A DNA stretch of 64,000 nucleotides from an uncultured Pseudomonadales bacterium (GTDB taxonomy: Bacteria > Pseudomonadota > Gammaproteobacteria > Pseudomonadales > Azotimanducaceae): contig OY282460.1 in assembly GCA_958296295.1 (NCBI GenBank), forward strand, positions 2,356,001 to 2,420,000, in the 5' to 3' direction. The notes beneath the pieces are model-generated. The model made no database searches and was not told the origin of the DNA. It worked only from the letters and a program-made list of their open reading frames with translations. A program made the translations under genes and the position numbers. Positions 18,225 to 27,140 of this stretch are shown here, piece by piece (the stretch's first letter is position 1; each line of letters opens with the position of its first letter).

Positions 18225-19769
18225 GTGAACCCGCCCGTGCGCCAAGTGGTCGTGGTCGGTGGTGGCAGCGCCGGTTGGATCACGGCCTGCCTGGTTGCGG
18301 CCGAGCACCGCGGCAGCGGAACCGCTGCGGTGCTGTTGGTGGAATCCCCGGACGTGCCGACCATCGGCGTCGGCGAAGGCACTTGGCCGTCGATGCGCAC
18401 GACGCTTCGGCGCATCGGCATCGCCGAGGACGATTTCATCCGCCAGTGCGATGCCAGCTTCAAGCAGGGCACGCGCTTTGTCGGCTGGCGGGACGGTCGG
18501 GACGCCGACGCCTACATCCATCCGTTCAGTTGGCCGCTCGATTACGCGAACGCCAATCCGGCGCTGCGTTGGCTCGCCGAAGGCGGCGAGCTGCCGTTCG
18601 CGGACGCGGTCACGCCGCAAGCCGGCGTCATAGCTCGCGGACTCGCGCCGAAGCAGGCCGCGACACCCGAGTACGCTTTCGCCGTCAACTACGGCTACCA
18701 CTTGAACGCCGGCAAGTTCGCTGCGCTCTTGCAACGGCACGCCGTGACCGTGCTGGGTGTTCGACACGTCCGCGCCAACGTCGCCGGCATCGAATCCCGC
18801 CCGGACGGCGACATCAAGGCGTTGGCGCTCGACACCGGCCAACGACTGCCCGGCGACTTGTTCGTGGACTGCACCGGCCAACGGGCCTTGCTCGTTGGCG
18901 AGCACTACGGTCAACGCCTGGTCTCCGCCGCCGACGTGCTGTTCAACGATCGCGCCGTGGTTGGCCAAGTGCCTTACGCGGATGCCGATGCGGATGCCAT
19001 CGCCCCGGTCACCAACGCCTCGGCCCAAGACGCGGGCTGGATTTGGGACATCGGCCTGCCCACGCGCCGCGGGCTCGGCCACGTGTACTCCAGCGCCCAT
19101 GTGGACGACGAGACGGCACGGCGGACGTTGCGGGACTACGTCGAGGAGACCTCGCCGGCGCTGGCGGCCGAATCGGTGGCCTACCGCACCATCGCCTTCC
19201 GGCCCGGCCACCGGGAAGCCTTCTGGAAGCGCAACTGCGTCGCCGTGGGGATGTCGGCCGGCTTCATCGAGCCGCTTGAAGCGTCGGCGCTTGCGCTCGT
19301 GGAGCATGCCGCCGCGATCATCGCCGAGCAGCTGCCGCGGGACCGCGAGATAATGGCCGTCGTGGCGAAGCGCTTCAACGCCAGGATGCACTACCACTGG
19401 CAGCGGATCATCGAGTTTCTGAAGCTGCACTACGCGGCGAGCGCCCGCGACGACGGCGCGTATTGGCGCGACCACCGAGACCCGCGTTCCTGGCCGGAGA
19501 GCCTGCGCGAAAAGATGACACTGTGGCAACAACAACCGCCTTGGCACGACGACGCGCCGCTGCTCGGCGAGCTGTTCCCGTCGGCGAGCTACCAGTACGT
19601 GCTCTACGGGATGGGTTTCAGGCCGCGCTACGGTGCCGCAAAAGCCGAATGCGCCGCGCAGGGCGGTTCGCAAGCGGTTTCCGGTCGCGCCCGTGAGCAA
19701 GCGCGCCGCATGGTGGCGCTGCTGCCCACCACGCGGGCGCTCGTGCGGGCCATCGCCGCGCGCGCTTGA
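18225..19769 (+). CDS. flavin-dependent halogenase (tryptophan halogenase family), variant motif
   Basis: The 514-residue protein has the FAD-binding motif GGGSAGW (residues 12-18) and the GVGEGTWPS segment. The conserved lysine lies in SFKQGTRFVGW (Lys80), equivalent to the HOCl-tunnel lysine of PrnA/RebH. The late flavin-contact segment SAGFIEPLEASAL is also present. The family signature WxWxIP is altered to WIWDIG (272-277). The start is a GTG with a weak GGGG ribosome-binding site. In this family FADH2 and O2 drive halogenation of aromatic substrates. Members next to TonB receptors have no established physiological substrate, and the altered motif makes activity here uncertain. Confidence 0.85.
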   Translation: MNPPVRQVVVVGGGSAGWITACLVAAEHRGSGTAAVLLVESPDVPTIGVGEGTWPSMRTTLRRIGIAEDDFIRQCDASFKQGTRFVGWRDGRDADAYIHPFSWPLDYANANPALRWLAEGGELPFADAVTPQAGVIARGLAPKQAATPEYAFAVNYGYHLNAGKFAALLQRHAVTVLGVRHVRANVAGIESRPDGDIKALALDTGQRLPGDLFVDCTGQRALLVGEHYGQRLVSAADVLFNDRAVVGQVPYADADADAIAPVTNASAQDAGWIWDIGLPTRRGLGHVYSSAHVDDETARRTLRDYVEETSPALAAESVAYRTIAFRPGHREAFWKRNCVAVGMSAGFIEPLEASALALVEHAAAIIAEQLPRDREIMAVVAKRFNARMHYHWQRIIEFLKLHYAASARDDGAYWRDHRDPRSWPESLREKMTLWQQQPPWHDDAPLLGELFPSASYQYVLYGMGFRPRYGAAKAECAAQGGSQAVSGRAREQARRMVALLPTTRALVRAIAARA

Positions 19770-19783
19770 ACCAAGGAGGCGGC

Positions 19784-20548
19784 ATGGCGAACTTCGCGCT
19801 GGTGAACAACGTCGATCATCGCGACGTCAAGATCATCACGGAACGCGCCGCCCGCTTTGGCGACGACGTGATGAAGGTGCCGGTGCTGCCGTTCGAGCTC
19901 CGCAACGTGCAGGCGTTCTACCCGGTGTTGTTCGAGCAGGCCCGCGACGGCGGCCACACGCCGGTGGCCCTGTTCGGATTCCAAGAGCGCGAGAACCTGT
20001 TTCTGAACGAAGCCGGCTGGGACGCCTCGTACATCCCGGCCCTGTTGCGCCGCGAGCCGTTTCTCATCGGTTTCCAAGACAACAAGGCCGCGGCGGGACC
20101 GGAGCGGGTGCGGGTGCTGTCCCTCGACATGGATCATCCGCGCGTCAACACCGCAGCCGGCGAGCCGTTGTTCCAGCCCTTGGGCGGCAGAACGCCGTTC
20201 CTCGAGCAGGCGGCGGACTTGCTGGAGGCCATCCACGAGGGTCTGGAGCAAACCAAGACGTTCGTGGACGCCCTGCGGGAACACGATCTCCTGGAAAACG
20301 TGACCTTCGAGATCGCCTTGGAAGACGGCAGTAGAAACCAGTTGCTCGGCTTCCACTGCTTGAACGAGGAGAAGGTGCGGGCGTTGCCCGGCGCGGTGCT
20401 CGGGGAGTTCAACGAGCAAGGCGTGCTCATGCCGCTGTTCATGGTGCTCGCCTCGATGGCCAATGTCGGTCGTTTGGTGGAACGCAAGAACAGGCTTGCG
20501 CGCGCGGCCCCGCCGGCAACGGGGGTGGCCGATGCGCTGGCTTTCTGA
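19784..20548 (+). CDS. SapC family protein
   Basis: A 254-residue protein matching the SapC family: N-terminal NVDHRDVKIITERAARFGDD, then FELRNVQAFYPVLFEQ, VALFGFQERENLFL, and a C-terminal HCLNEEKVRALPG segment. The name comes from a Campylobacter S-layer locus, but in Xanthomonas- and Alteromonas-type genomes these proteins occur in TonB-receptor/halogenase clusters with unknown function. No signal peptide or membrane helix is seen, so it is probably cytoplasmic. ATG 19784 follows a strong AAGGAGG site, 14 bases after the halogenase stop. Its end overlaps the cupin gene. Confidence 0.85.
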   Translation: MANFALVNNVDHRDVKIITERAARFGDDVMKVPVLPFELRNVQAFYPVLFEQARDGGHTPVALFGFQERENLFLNEAGWDASYIPALLRREPFLIGFQDNKAAAGPERVRVLSLDMDHPRVNTAAGEPLFQPLGGRTPFLEQAADLLEAIHEGLEQTKTFVDALREHDLLENVTFEIALEDGSRNQLLGFHCLNEEKVRALPGAVLGEFNEQGVLMPLFMVLASMANVGRLVERKNRLARAAPPATGVADALAF

Positions 20549-21557
20549 GCTGCCGAGCGTTGCCGCTCTGGAATGCGCCGACGCGGCCGTGCCGCGGCAG
20601 GTGCTCGACAGCGACGTCCCGGTGTTGTTGCGCGGCTTGGTGCGCGATTGGCCGGCGCTGGCGTGCGACGAGTCAGTGGCGGCGGCGACGCGGTACCTCG
20701 GGCGGTTCGGCACGTTGACGCCGGTGACGGTGTATGTGGGCGACGCCTCCATCGGCGGCCGGTTCTTCTACGACGAACGTTGCGAGAGCTTCAACTTCCG
20801 CAGCGGCAAGGCGACGCTGCCGCAAGTGCTGGAGAAACTCGCCCAGCCAACGCGGGAGGACGCCGTCGCCGCAATCTACGTCGGCTCGACGCCGGTGGAC
20901 GGATGGCTGCCGGGCTTTCGCGCCCACAACGACTTGCGCTGGCCGGTCGCTGATGCCGTCGCTGATGCGCTCGCCAGTTTCTGGCTTGGCAGCCAGACGC
21001 GGATCTCCGCGCACTACGACTTTCCCAACAACATCGCGTGCGTGGTGGCCGGTACCCGGCGGTTCACGTTGCTGCCGCCGGAGCAGATCCGCAACCTGTA
21101 CGTTGGGCCGGTGGACAAGACGCCATCCGGCCAACCGATCAGCCTCGTGGATTTCCACCGGCCGGACTTCACGCGCCATCCACGCTTCAGGGAAGCCCAA
21201 GCCCAAGCGAAAACCGCCTTGCTGAAGCCGGGCGACGCCATTTTCATTCCGAGCATGTGGTGGCATCACGTGGAGTCGTTGTCGCCGTTCAATTTGCTGA
21301 TCAACTACTGGTGGTGCGACACGCCGGCCTATTTCGGTGCGCCGTCCCAGGCGTTGTTGCACGCCATGCTGGCGTTGCGCGAGTTGCCGCCGCGCCAGAA
21401 GGAGGCGTGGCGAAGCCTTTACAATCACTACGTCTTTGCTGCCGACGAGACCGTTTACGAGCACATACCGGAGCAGGGCAGGGGCGTTCTCGCGACGCTC
21501 GACGAACCGGCCGCGCGGCAGCTGCGCGCGGATCTGCTGAACAAGCTCAATCGGTAG
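20532..21557 (+). CDS. cupin-8/JmjC-like Fe(II)/2-oxoglutarate oxygenase
   Basis: A 341-residue cupin-like domain protein. The double-stranded beta-helix shows the metal-binding pair His161 and Asp163 in ISAHYDFPNN, and a distal histidine in SMWWHHVESL (245/246). The FIH-type segment VVAGTRRFTLLPPEQI separates them, and LINYWW follows. Homologues hydroxylate amino-acid side chains or small molecules using 2-oxoglutarate and O2; the substrate here is unknown. The start ATG 20532 overlaps the end of the SapC gene by 17 bases, indicating an operon. Cupin-8 genes recur beside SapC and tryptophan-halogenase genes, suggesting they work together. Confidence 0.85.
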   Translation: MRWLSELPSVAALECADAAVPRQVLDSDVPVLLRGLVRDWPALACDESVAAATRYLGRFGTLTPVTVYVGDASIGGRFFYDERCESFNFRSGKATLPQVLEKLAQPTREDAVAAIYVGSTPVDGWLPGFRAHNDLRWPVADAVADALASFWLGSQTRISAHYDFPNNIACVVAGTRRFTLLPPEQIRNLYVGPVDKTPSGQPISLVDFHRPDFTRHPRFREAQAQAKTALLKPGDAIFIPSMWWHHVESLSPFNLLINYWWCDTPAYFGAPSQALLHAMLALRELPPRQKEAWRSLYNHYVFAADETVYEHIPEQGRGVLATLDEPAARQLRADLLNKLNR

Positions 21558-21611
21558 GCCCTCGGCCCGCGTGCTTGATCGATCCAAGACGGCTTGATCG
21601 AAGGAGACCCG

Positions 21612-23135
21612 ATGTTGCGACAGACGCCCGCCCCCGGGGACGCGCCCCCGTCACGGAGAATCCACAAAGTGGTGGTGGCCGGCGGCGGCACGGCCGGATG
21701 GATGGCCGCCGCGTCGCTGGCGAAGCTGCTTGGCAAGACCATCGACATCACGCTGATCGAATCCGACGAGATCGGCACCGTCGGCGTCGGCGAGGCGACG
21801 ATTCCCACCCTGCTCACGCTGCACCAGTTGCTGAAGGTGAAAGAGCAGGATTTCGTCAAGGCCGTGCAAGGCACGTTCAAGCTCGGCATCTCGTTCGAGA
21901 ACTGGTGCGACGTGGGGGAGAACTACATCCACTCGTTTGGCTGGACCGGCAAGGACAGCTGGGCGGCCGGCTTCCAGCACTTCTGGCTGAAAGGCAGGAA
22001 GATGGGCATCAGCGAGGAGTTCGGCGAGTACTGCAAGGAATGGGCGGCGGCTCGCCACAGCCGCTTCGCGGTGCTGCCGAACCAGCAGCTGAACTACGCC
22101 TACCACTTCGACGCCTCGCTCTACGCGAAGTTCCTGCGCGGCATGGCGGAGGAGCACGGCGCGCGAAGGCGGGAAGGCAAGATAGAGAAAGTGCATCAGG
22201 ACCCCGCGACAGGCTTCATCACCGGCGTTCAGTTGCAGTCCGGCGAGCGGCTTGACGGCGACCTTTTCATCGACTGCACCGGTTTCCGCGGCCTTTTGAT
22301 CGAAAAGGCGCTGGGCGTGGACTACGAGGATTTCGGCCACTGGCTGCCGTGCGACCGTGCCGTGGCGGTGCAGACGGAATCGGTGGAACCGCCGCTGCCG
22401 TACACGCGATCCATCGCCCGGGAAGCCGGTTGGCAATGGCGCATTCCGCTGCAGCATCGTGTGGGCAACGGCATCGTGTTCAGCGCCGCGCATTGGACCG
22501 ACGAGCAGGCTGTGGCGTGCCTGTTGGGCAACATCAATGGCAAGCGCCTGACCGAGCCGCGGATCATCCGCTTCCGCGCCGGTCAGCGCCGCCTGCATTG
22601 GGACAAGAACTGCGTCGCGATGGGCTTGGCCTCCGGTTTCATCGAGCCCTTGGAGTCCACCAGCATCCACTTGATTCAACGCAGCGTCATCCGCCTCCTG
22701 CAGATGTTTCCCTACGACGGCATCCGCCAGCCGGACGTGGACGAGTTCAACAACCAGATGCGCTTCGAGGTCGACAATGTGCGCGACTTCATCATCTTGC
22801 ACTACCACGTCACCAACCGGACGGACACGCCTTTTTGGCGTCATTGCCGGGAGATGGACATTCCGGACTCCCTCAAACACCGCATCGAGCTGTTTCGGCA
22901 GGCGGGCAGGGTGTTCAAGTTGCCGACGGAGCTGTTCGGCGAGAACTCTTGGATCCAGGTGATGCTGGGGCAGGGCATCACACCGGAGCAATACCATCCG
23001 ATCGTCAACATGATGAGCGACGAGGAACTCACCCGGTTCCTCACCGGCATCCACGGCGCCGTGCGCCAGCTGGTGGGCCAGCTTCCCGAACACCAGCGCT
23101 TTATCGACTACTACTGCCGGGCGACGGCCGCCTAG
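21612..23135 (+). CDS. flavin-dependent halogenase (tryptophan halogenase family), canonical motifs
   Basis: A 507-residue second halogenase, only distantly similar to the first. It has GGGTAGW (residues 24-30), GVGEATIPT, Lys90 in GTFKLGISFENW, the complete signature GWQWRIP (273-279), and LASGFIEPLESTSIHL. All residues usually associated with flavin-dependent halogenation are present. ATG 21612 follows AAGGAG; an upstream TTG is less likely. It closes the receptor-halogenase-SapC-cupin-halogenase cluster, 54 bases after the cupin gene, and ends 23 bases from the end of the convergent broken receptor. The physiological substrate is unknown. Confidence 0.9.
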   Translation: MLRQTPAPGDAPPSRRIHKVVVAGGGTAGWMAAASLAKLLGKTIDITLIESDEIGTVGVGEATIPTLLTLHQLLKVKEQDFVKAVQGTFKLGISFENWCDVGENYIHSFGWTGKDSWAAGFQHFWLKGRKMGISEEFGEYCKEWAAARHSRFAVLPNQQLNYAYHFDASLYAKFLRGMAEEHGARRREGKIEKVHQDPATGFITGVQLQSGERLDGDLFIDCTGFRGLLIEKALGVDYEDFGHWLPCDRAVAVQTESVEPPLPYTRSIAREAGWQWRIPLQHRVGNGIVFSAAHWTDEQAVACLLGNINGKRLTEPRIIRFRAGQRRLHWDKNCVAMGLASGFIEPLESTSIHLIQRSVIRLLQMFPYDGIRQPDVDEFNNQMRFEVDNVRDFIILHYHVTNRTDTPFWRHCREMDIPDSLKHRIELFRQAGRVFKLPTELFGENSWIQVMLGQGITPEQYHPIVNMMSDEELTRFLTGIHGAVRQLVGQLPEHQRFIDYYCRATAA

Positions 23136-24563
23136 GGCACGCCGCCTAGCCGCGGGTTTTAGTCCATGTGCCAGTTGACGCTGACGTAGTAGAAGCCGCC
23201 GTTGTAACCGACGGGGGAGTTTTCGGGGTAGGGCTGACCGTTGAACGCCGGCACGCCTTCGTTGGGACTTTTCTGCGGGTAGGTGTCCAAGAGGTTTTGC
23301 GCGCCGAACACAAGCGAAAGGGCGGCGGTGAGATCGAAGGTCAGCTCCGCGTCCATCACGGTGACCCGTTCCGGGCGATACGCGCCCCAGCCGCCGCCGA
23401 TTGGCGCGTCGTAGTATTCGCCGTAGTTGCGCACGCGCGCGATGACGCTCCAACGTCCCACATTGTACGTCCAAGTGGCGGCCAATCGGGATTCCGGGCG
23501 GCCTTCCTCGATCTCCGAACGACGGTTCTCCGACGTGAAAGCGGGGTTGTACTCGCTCAAGTTGATGTCCGAGAAGTTGGCGGCCAACGTGACGACGGAG
23601 CGGCCGGCGGCGAGATCGAAAGGCCAGCTGGCAACCAAATCCACGCCGGAAATTTCACCGTCTGCTCGTTCGAGAAGAACCGCACTTCGCGGATGCTCTG
23701 GGCGTCTTGCACACCGGCGGCAAGCAGCGCGTCGACATCCGCTTGGGTGAGTGCGAACGCGCTCGTTAGCGATATGCGATCGGTCACTTCGATGTTGTAG
23801 TAGTCGACGGTGACGTCCAGCCCGCCGACGTTGAACACCACGCCGGCCGTGATGTTGCGGGACTGTTCCGGCGTCAACGGCTTCGCGCCTTTCCGCTCGG
23901 CCACGGGGCTGGTTGGCGGCAGGATGGCGATGTCCACAAGGCGCCGCACGCCGTCCACGCTGCGAAACGACGTGAGGACGTTGCGCAGGTTCGCCTGACC
24001 GGCCGTGGGCACGCGAAAGCCGGTGCTGGCCGCGCCACGCAGGGCGAAGTTGTCCGACAAGCGGAAGCGGGCCGTCACCTTGCCATCGACGGTGTTGGGA
24101 ATGTAGAACGACGCGCTGTTGCGGCCGATGCCGGCGCTCGCGTCCCAGCGCCAGCCGTTGCTCGCGTTGCCGCGCACACCGGCCGTTAGGCTCCAATCGC
24201 CGATGTGGGCGCCGTATTGCGGCGTGAAGCCGCCGGGGAACCGCTCGATCAGGGAACAGCAGTTCGGATTGTTGCGGATGGCCGCCAGCGCCGCCGGATC
24301 GACGCGGTTGTCCACAACGGTCAACGCCGGGCAGTTTCCAGAGCCGGTTCCGGTGAGGTCTGCCACTTTCACCGTTGGGGTGCCGTCCGCGAGCGGGTCG
24401 CCGCGGAAAACGCCGATGCGCCCGTGCGGATTGCGGTAGTAGAACCCGCCTTCAACCTGACGCTCGGCCCGATTGCCGAACGCGTAGGCATCGGCGTTCT
24501 CGCCGATGGCGGTGCCGACGTTGGCGAAGAGCTTGATGTCGTCTTCCACGCGGGGCAGGCCCC

Positions 24564-25921
24564 CATGTGCGCTAACTTGTTTTCATTGACTGAGTTGGAT
24601 ATGGTGCGGATCGTCTTGACAAGGAGGTCGGGCGATGGAGATGGCGGATCGGGACTGGGAGCTGTTGTCGTCGCTGCTGCCGGGGAACTGGCGGGAGCTG
24701 GCGGCGGAGACGGGCGCGCTGAAGGGGCTGCGCAAGGACAAGTCGGCGGACCGCCTGCTGCGGACGCTGCTGATCCACCTGGGCTGCGGCCGTTCGCTGC
24801 GGGAGACGGCTGTGCGGGCGCGGGAGGCCGGGCTTGCGGACCTGTCGGACGTGGCGCTGCTGAAGCGGCTGCGCAAGTCGTCGGAGTGGCTGCGCCGGAT
24901 GTGCGTGGAGTTGTTCCGGGAGAACGGGGTCGATGCGGAGGAAGGCGCGTCGATGCGCGCGGTGGACGGCACGATAGTGCGGGAGCCGGGCCGGGGTTCG
25001 CAGTGGCGGCTGCACTACGGCGTCAGGTTGCCGTCGCTGGCGTGCGACTTCTTCGAGTTGACGCCGGCGAAGGGGGCCGGGACGGGCGAGACGCTGGCGC
25101 GCTTTCCGGTGGCGCCGGGAGACCTGGTGCTGGCGGACCGGGGCTTTTCGACCGGGTCTGGCCTGCGCCACGTGGCGGACCGCGGCGGCCACGCGACGGT
25201 GCGCGTGAACACCGGGGCGCTGCGGCTGCGCGGAGCGGACGGGGAGGCGTTCGACCTGCGCGGCGCGGTGTCGTCGCTGAAGCGCGCCGGCGACGTCGGC
25301 GTCTGGCCGGCGGCGGTGGCGGTCGAGGGCGGCGAGGCGGTGGCGGGCCGGGTGTGCGCCGTCCGCAAGACCCGCGAGGCGGCGCGCCTGGCGGTCGCCA
25401 AGCTGCGGCGCCGGGCGTCGCGCATGCAGCAGCGGCTGCGCCCGGAGACGCTGGAGTACGCCAAGCATGTGATCGTGTTCACCACGTTCCCGGAATCCGG
25501 GTTCGACGCCGCGGCGGTTCTGCGCTGGTACCGCCTGCGCTGGCAGGTGGAGCTCGTGTTCAAGCGCTTCAAGTCGCTGGCCGGGCTGGGCCATCTGCCC
25601 AAGCGCGACTCGGACAGCGCCCGGGCGTGGCTGTACGGCAAGCTGCTGGTGGCCCTGCTGGTCGAGAAGACGCTCCGCCACGCGGCGGCCCTTTCCCCCT
25701 GGGGCTTCGACTTCCGCCGAGCCTTGCCGGAGCAGTCCCTGGCGTGACTTCGACTTCGCGCTCCATCAGGTGCAGCGCGCCATCGAGCCAGCGTTTTCGC
25801 TGGCGCGCATGTTCGAGACCTGGAACGTCGTCTCCCGCTCCCTCGCCGACCCGCCGCGGAAACGTCGACAACAAATTCTGGACTACTTTCCATTTTTCAG
25901 AAAAACAAGTTAGCGCAGATG
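24564..25921 (+). mobile_element. IS4-family insertion sequence, 1,358 bp, inside the TonB-receptor gene
   Basis: The ends are inverted repeats reading CATSTGCGCTAACTTGTTTT from each side. An 11-bp direct repeat GGGCAGGCCCC flanks it (24553-24563 and 25922-25932), a duplication length normal for IS4/IS231-type elements. It carries one transposase gene, which has a frameshift near its 3' end, so the copy is probably inactive unless the shift is an error or is corrected by frameshifting. Confidence 0.92.
24635..25913 (+). pseudogene. IS4-family transposase, frameshifted near the C-terminus
   Basis: From ATG 24635, after AAGGAGG, the frame encodes 370 residues with the IS4 catalytic features: MRAVDGTIV (first Asp), DLVLADRGFSTGSG (second Asp) and the YREK-type signature YRLRWQVELVFKRFKS carrying the Glu. 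It stops early at 25747. The normal C-terminal segment (WRDFDFALHQVQRAIEP to FETWNVVSRSLADPPRKRR) continues in the next frame to TAG at 25911-25913. Dropping one C from the CCC run near 25738 restores a product of about 425 residues. Confidence 0.88.
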
Positions 25922-26794
25922 GGGCAGGCCCCATACTTGGGCGACGGGTTGCCGAACCGCCATATTGCCGGCGGCGATGAGCGCCGCGGCGTCGGCTCGC
26001 TGAATACTGCGGCTGGTGGGGTCGGCCTCCTTCCACTCGAAGCTGAGATTGGCGAAGCCGTCGCCCGGCGCGAATCCGATGTTGCCGGACAACGTCAGCG
26101 CGTCGCCGTCTCCCTCGAAGTGGGAGCCCCACTTGGCGTCCAAATTCATGCCGCTGGCGGCTTGCGAAAGCACGAGGTTCAACGCGCCGGCGATGGCGTC
26201 GGAGCCGTATTGCGCCGACGCGCCATCTCGAAGCACCTCCACGCGCTCCAAGGCGATAGCGGGGATCGATGCCAAGTCCGGGCCTTGCGCGCCGCTCGCG
26301 ATGCCGTAGCCAAGCAGAGAGATCACCGCGCCGCGGTGACGCCGCTTGCGGTTCAGCAGCACCAAGGTGGCGTCCGGGGCGAGGCCGCGCAACGTGACCG
26401 GACGCATGAGCATGGCGGAATCGCCGCCTTGGCTGACGTTGAAGGACGGCACCACGAACGAGAGCAGCGAATCGAGCCTGTTGTCGCCTTGGGCGATAAG
26501 GTCGCTGACTTGAATTATGTCCACCGGCACCGGTGAACCGGAGACCGAACGATCGCTGCGCCGGGAACCGATTATGTCGCAGCCGGTGTCGTCCGCCGGG
26601 CTGTAAATCCGCCAAGTGCGGGTCTCTTCATCCCAAGTGGCGCAGACGGCGACGACCTCCAGGTCGCTATCTTCACCGGCGCCTTCGGCCCAAGCGGGTA
26701 GGGCGGCAACACAAAGGGCGACCGGGGCAGCCGCGGCGAACGCCCTCCGTGGAAACCGGATCTGCCGATCCGGGCAAACTGCGACTTGAAACAT

Positions 26795-27140
26795 TGGGAC
26801 CCCCCCTCCCTCCCAAACGGCCAAGGCAGATTGCGTACAAATTAAACACGGCGAAATTGACCGTATGTAGGCGTCCAGATCGAGAGATCGAGGGGCAGGG
26901 CGATTGCATCTGGACATCTACAGCATCTACAAGGGGCAGGTGCGACGGAGGTGAGGAATGGGGCAGAATTGGCGTTCCGAAGGAGGACTACGGGTGCGGC
27001 TGGTGGTCGGGATAGGTCGCAATCGCAAACCGGGCACGATTGAGGACGACACCACGCGAGTGGTCGCTTGCGCCAACGAACGCACGAAAACATCTATCTA
27101 CTAACTATTCGTACATCTTCCCCCGCGAGGGCCGTGCCAA
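26795..27140. other. 346-bp non-coding gap
   Basis: Upstream region shared by the broken receptor (leftward) and the first tandem paralogue (rightward). Apart from the receptor ribosome-binding site near 26800-26810, I see no recognisable promoter, RNA or ORF. Base composition is less GC-rich than the flanking genes. Confidence 0.5.

Larger units (their letters stand above)
23159..26794 (-). pseudogene. TonB-dependent receptor, disrupted by an IS and a frameshift
   Basis: Starting at ATG 26794, behind a GGGAGG site, are a signal peptide (RRAFAAAAPVALCVAALPAWA) and the plug (RLDSLLSFVVPSFNVSQGGD, RPVTLRGLAPDATLVLLNRK, ERVEVLRDGASAQYGSDAIA). The reading then hits the IS4-type element. Removing the IS and one 11-bp duplication restores the frame exactly (QVWGLP joined to RVEDDIKLFA). 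A further one-base shift near 23655-23667 separates REVRFFSNEQT from DGEISGVDLVASW. The barrel then ends in GFYYVSVNWHMD. Without the IS the gene would encode about 755 residues. It is convergent with the halogenase cluster and may have served a related substrate. Confidence 0.92.

Noticed and set aside
16209..19700. 1,163-residue minus-strand frame across the receptor and first halogenase
   Set aside because: Spans two clear plus-strand genes and has no domain-like sequence.
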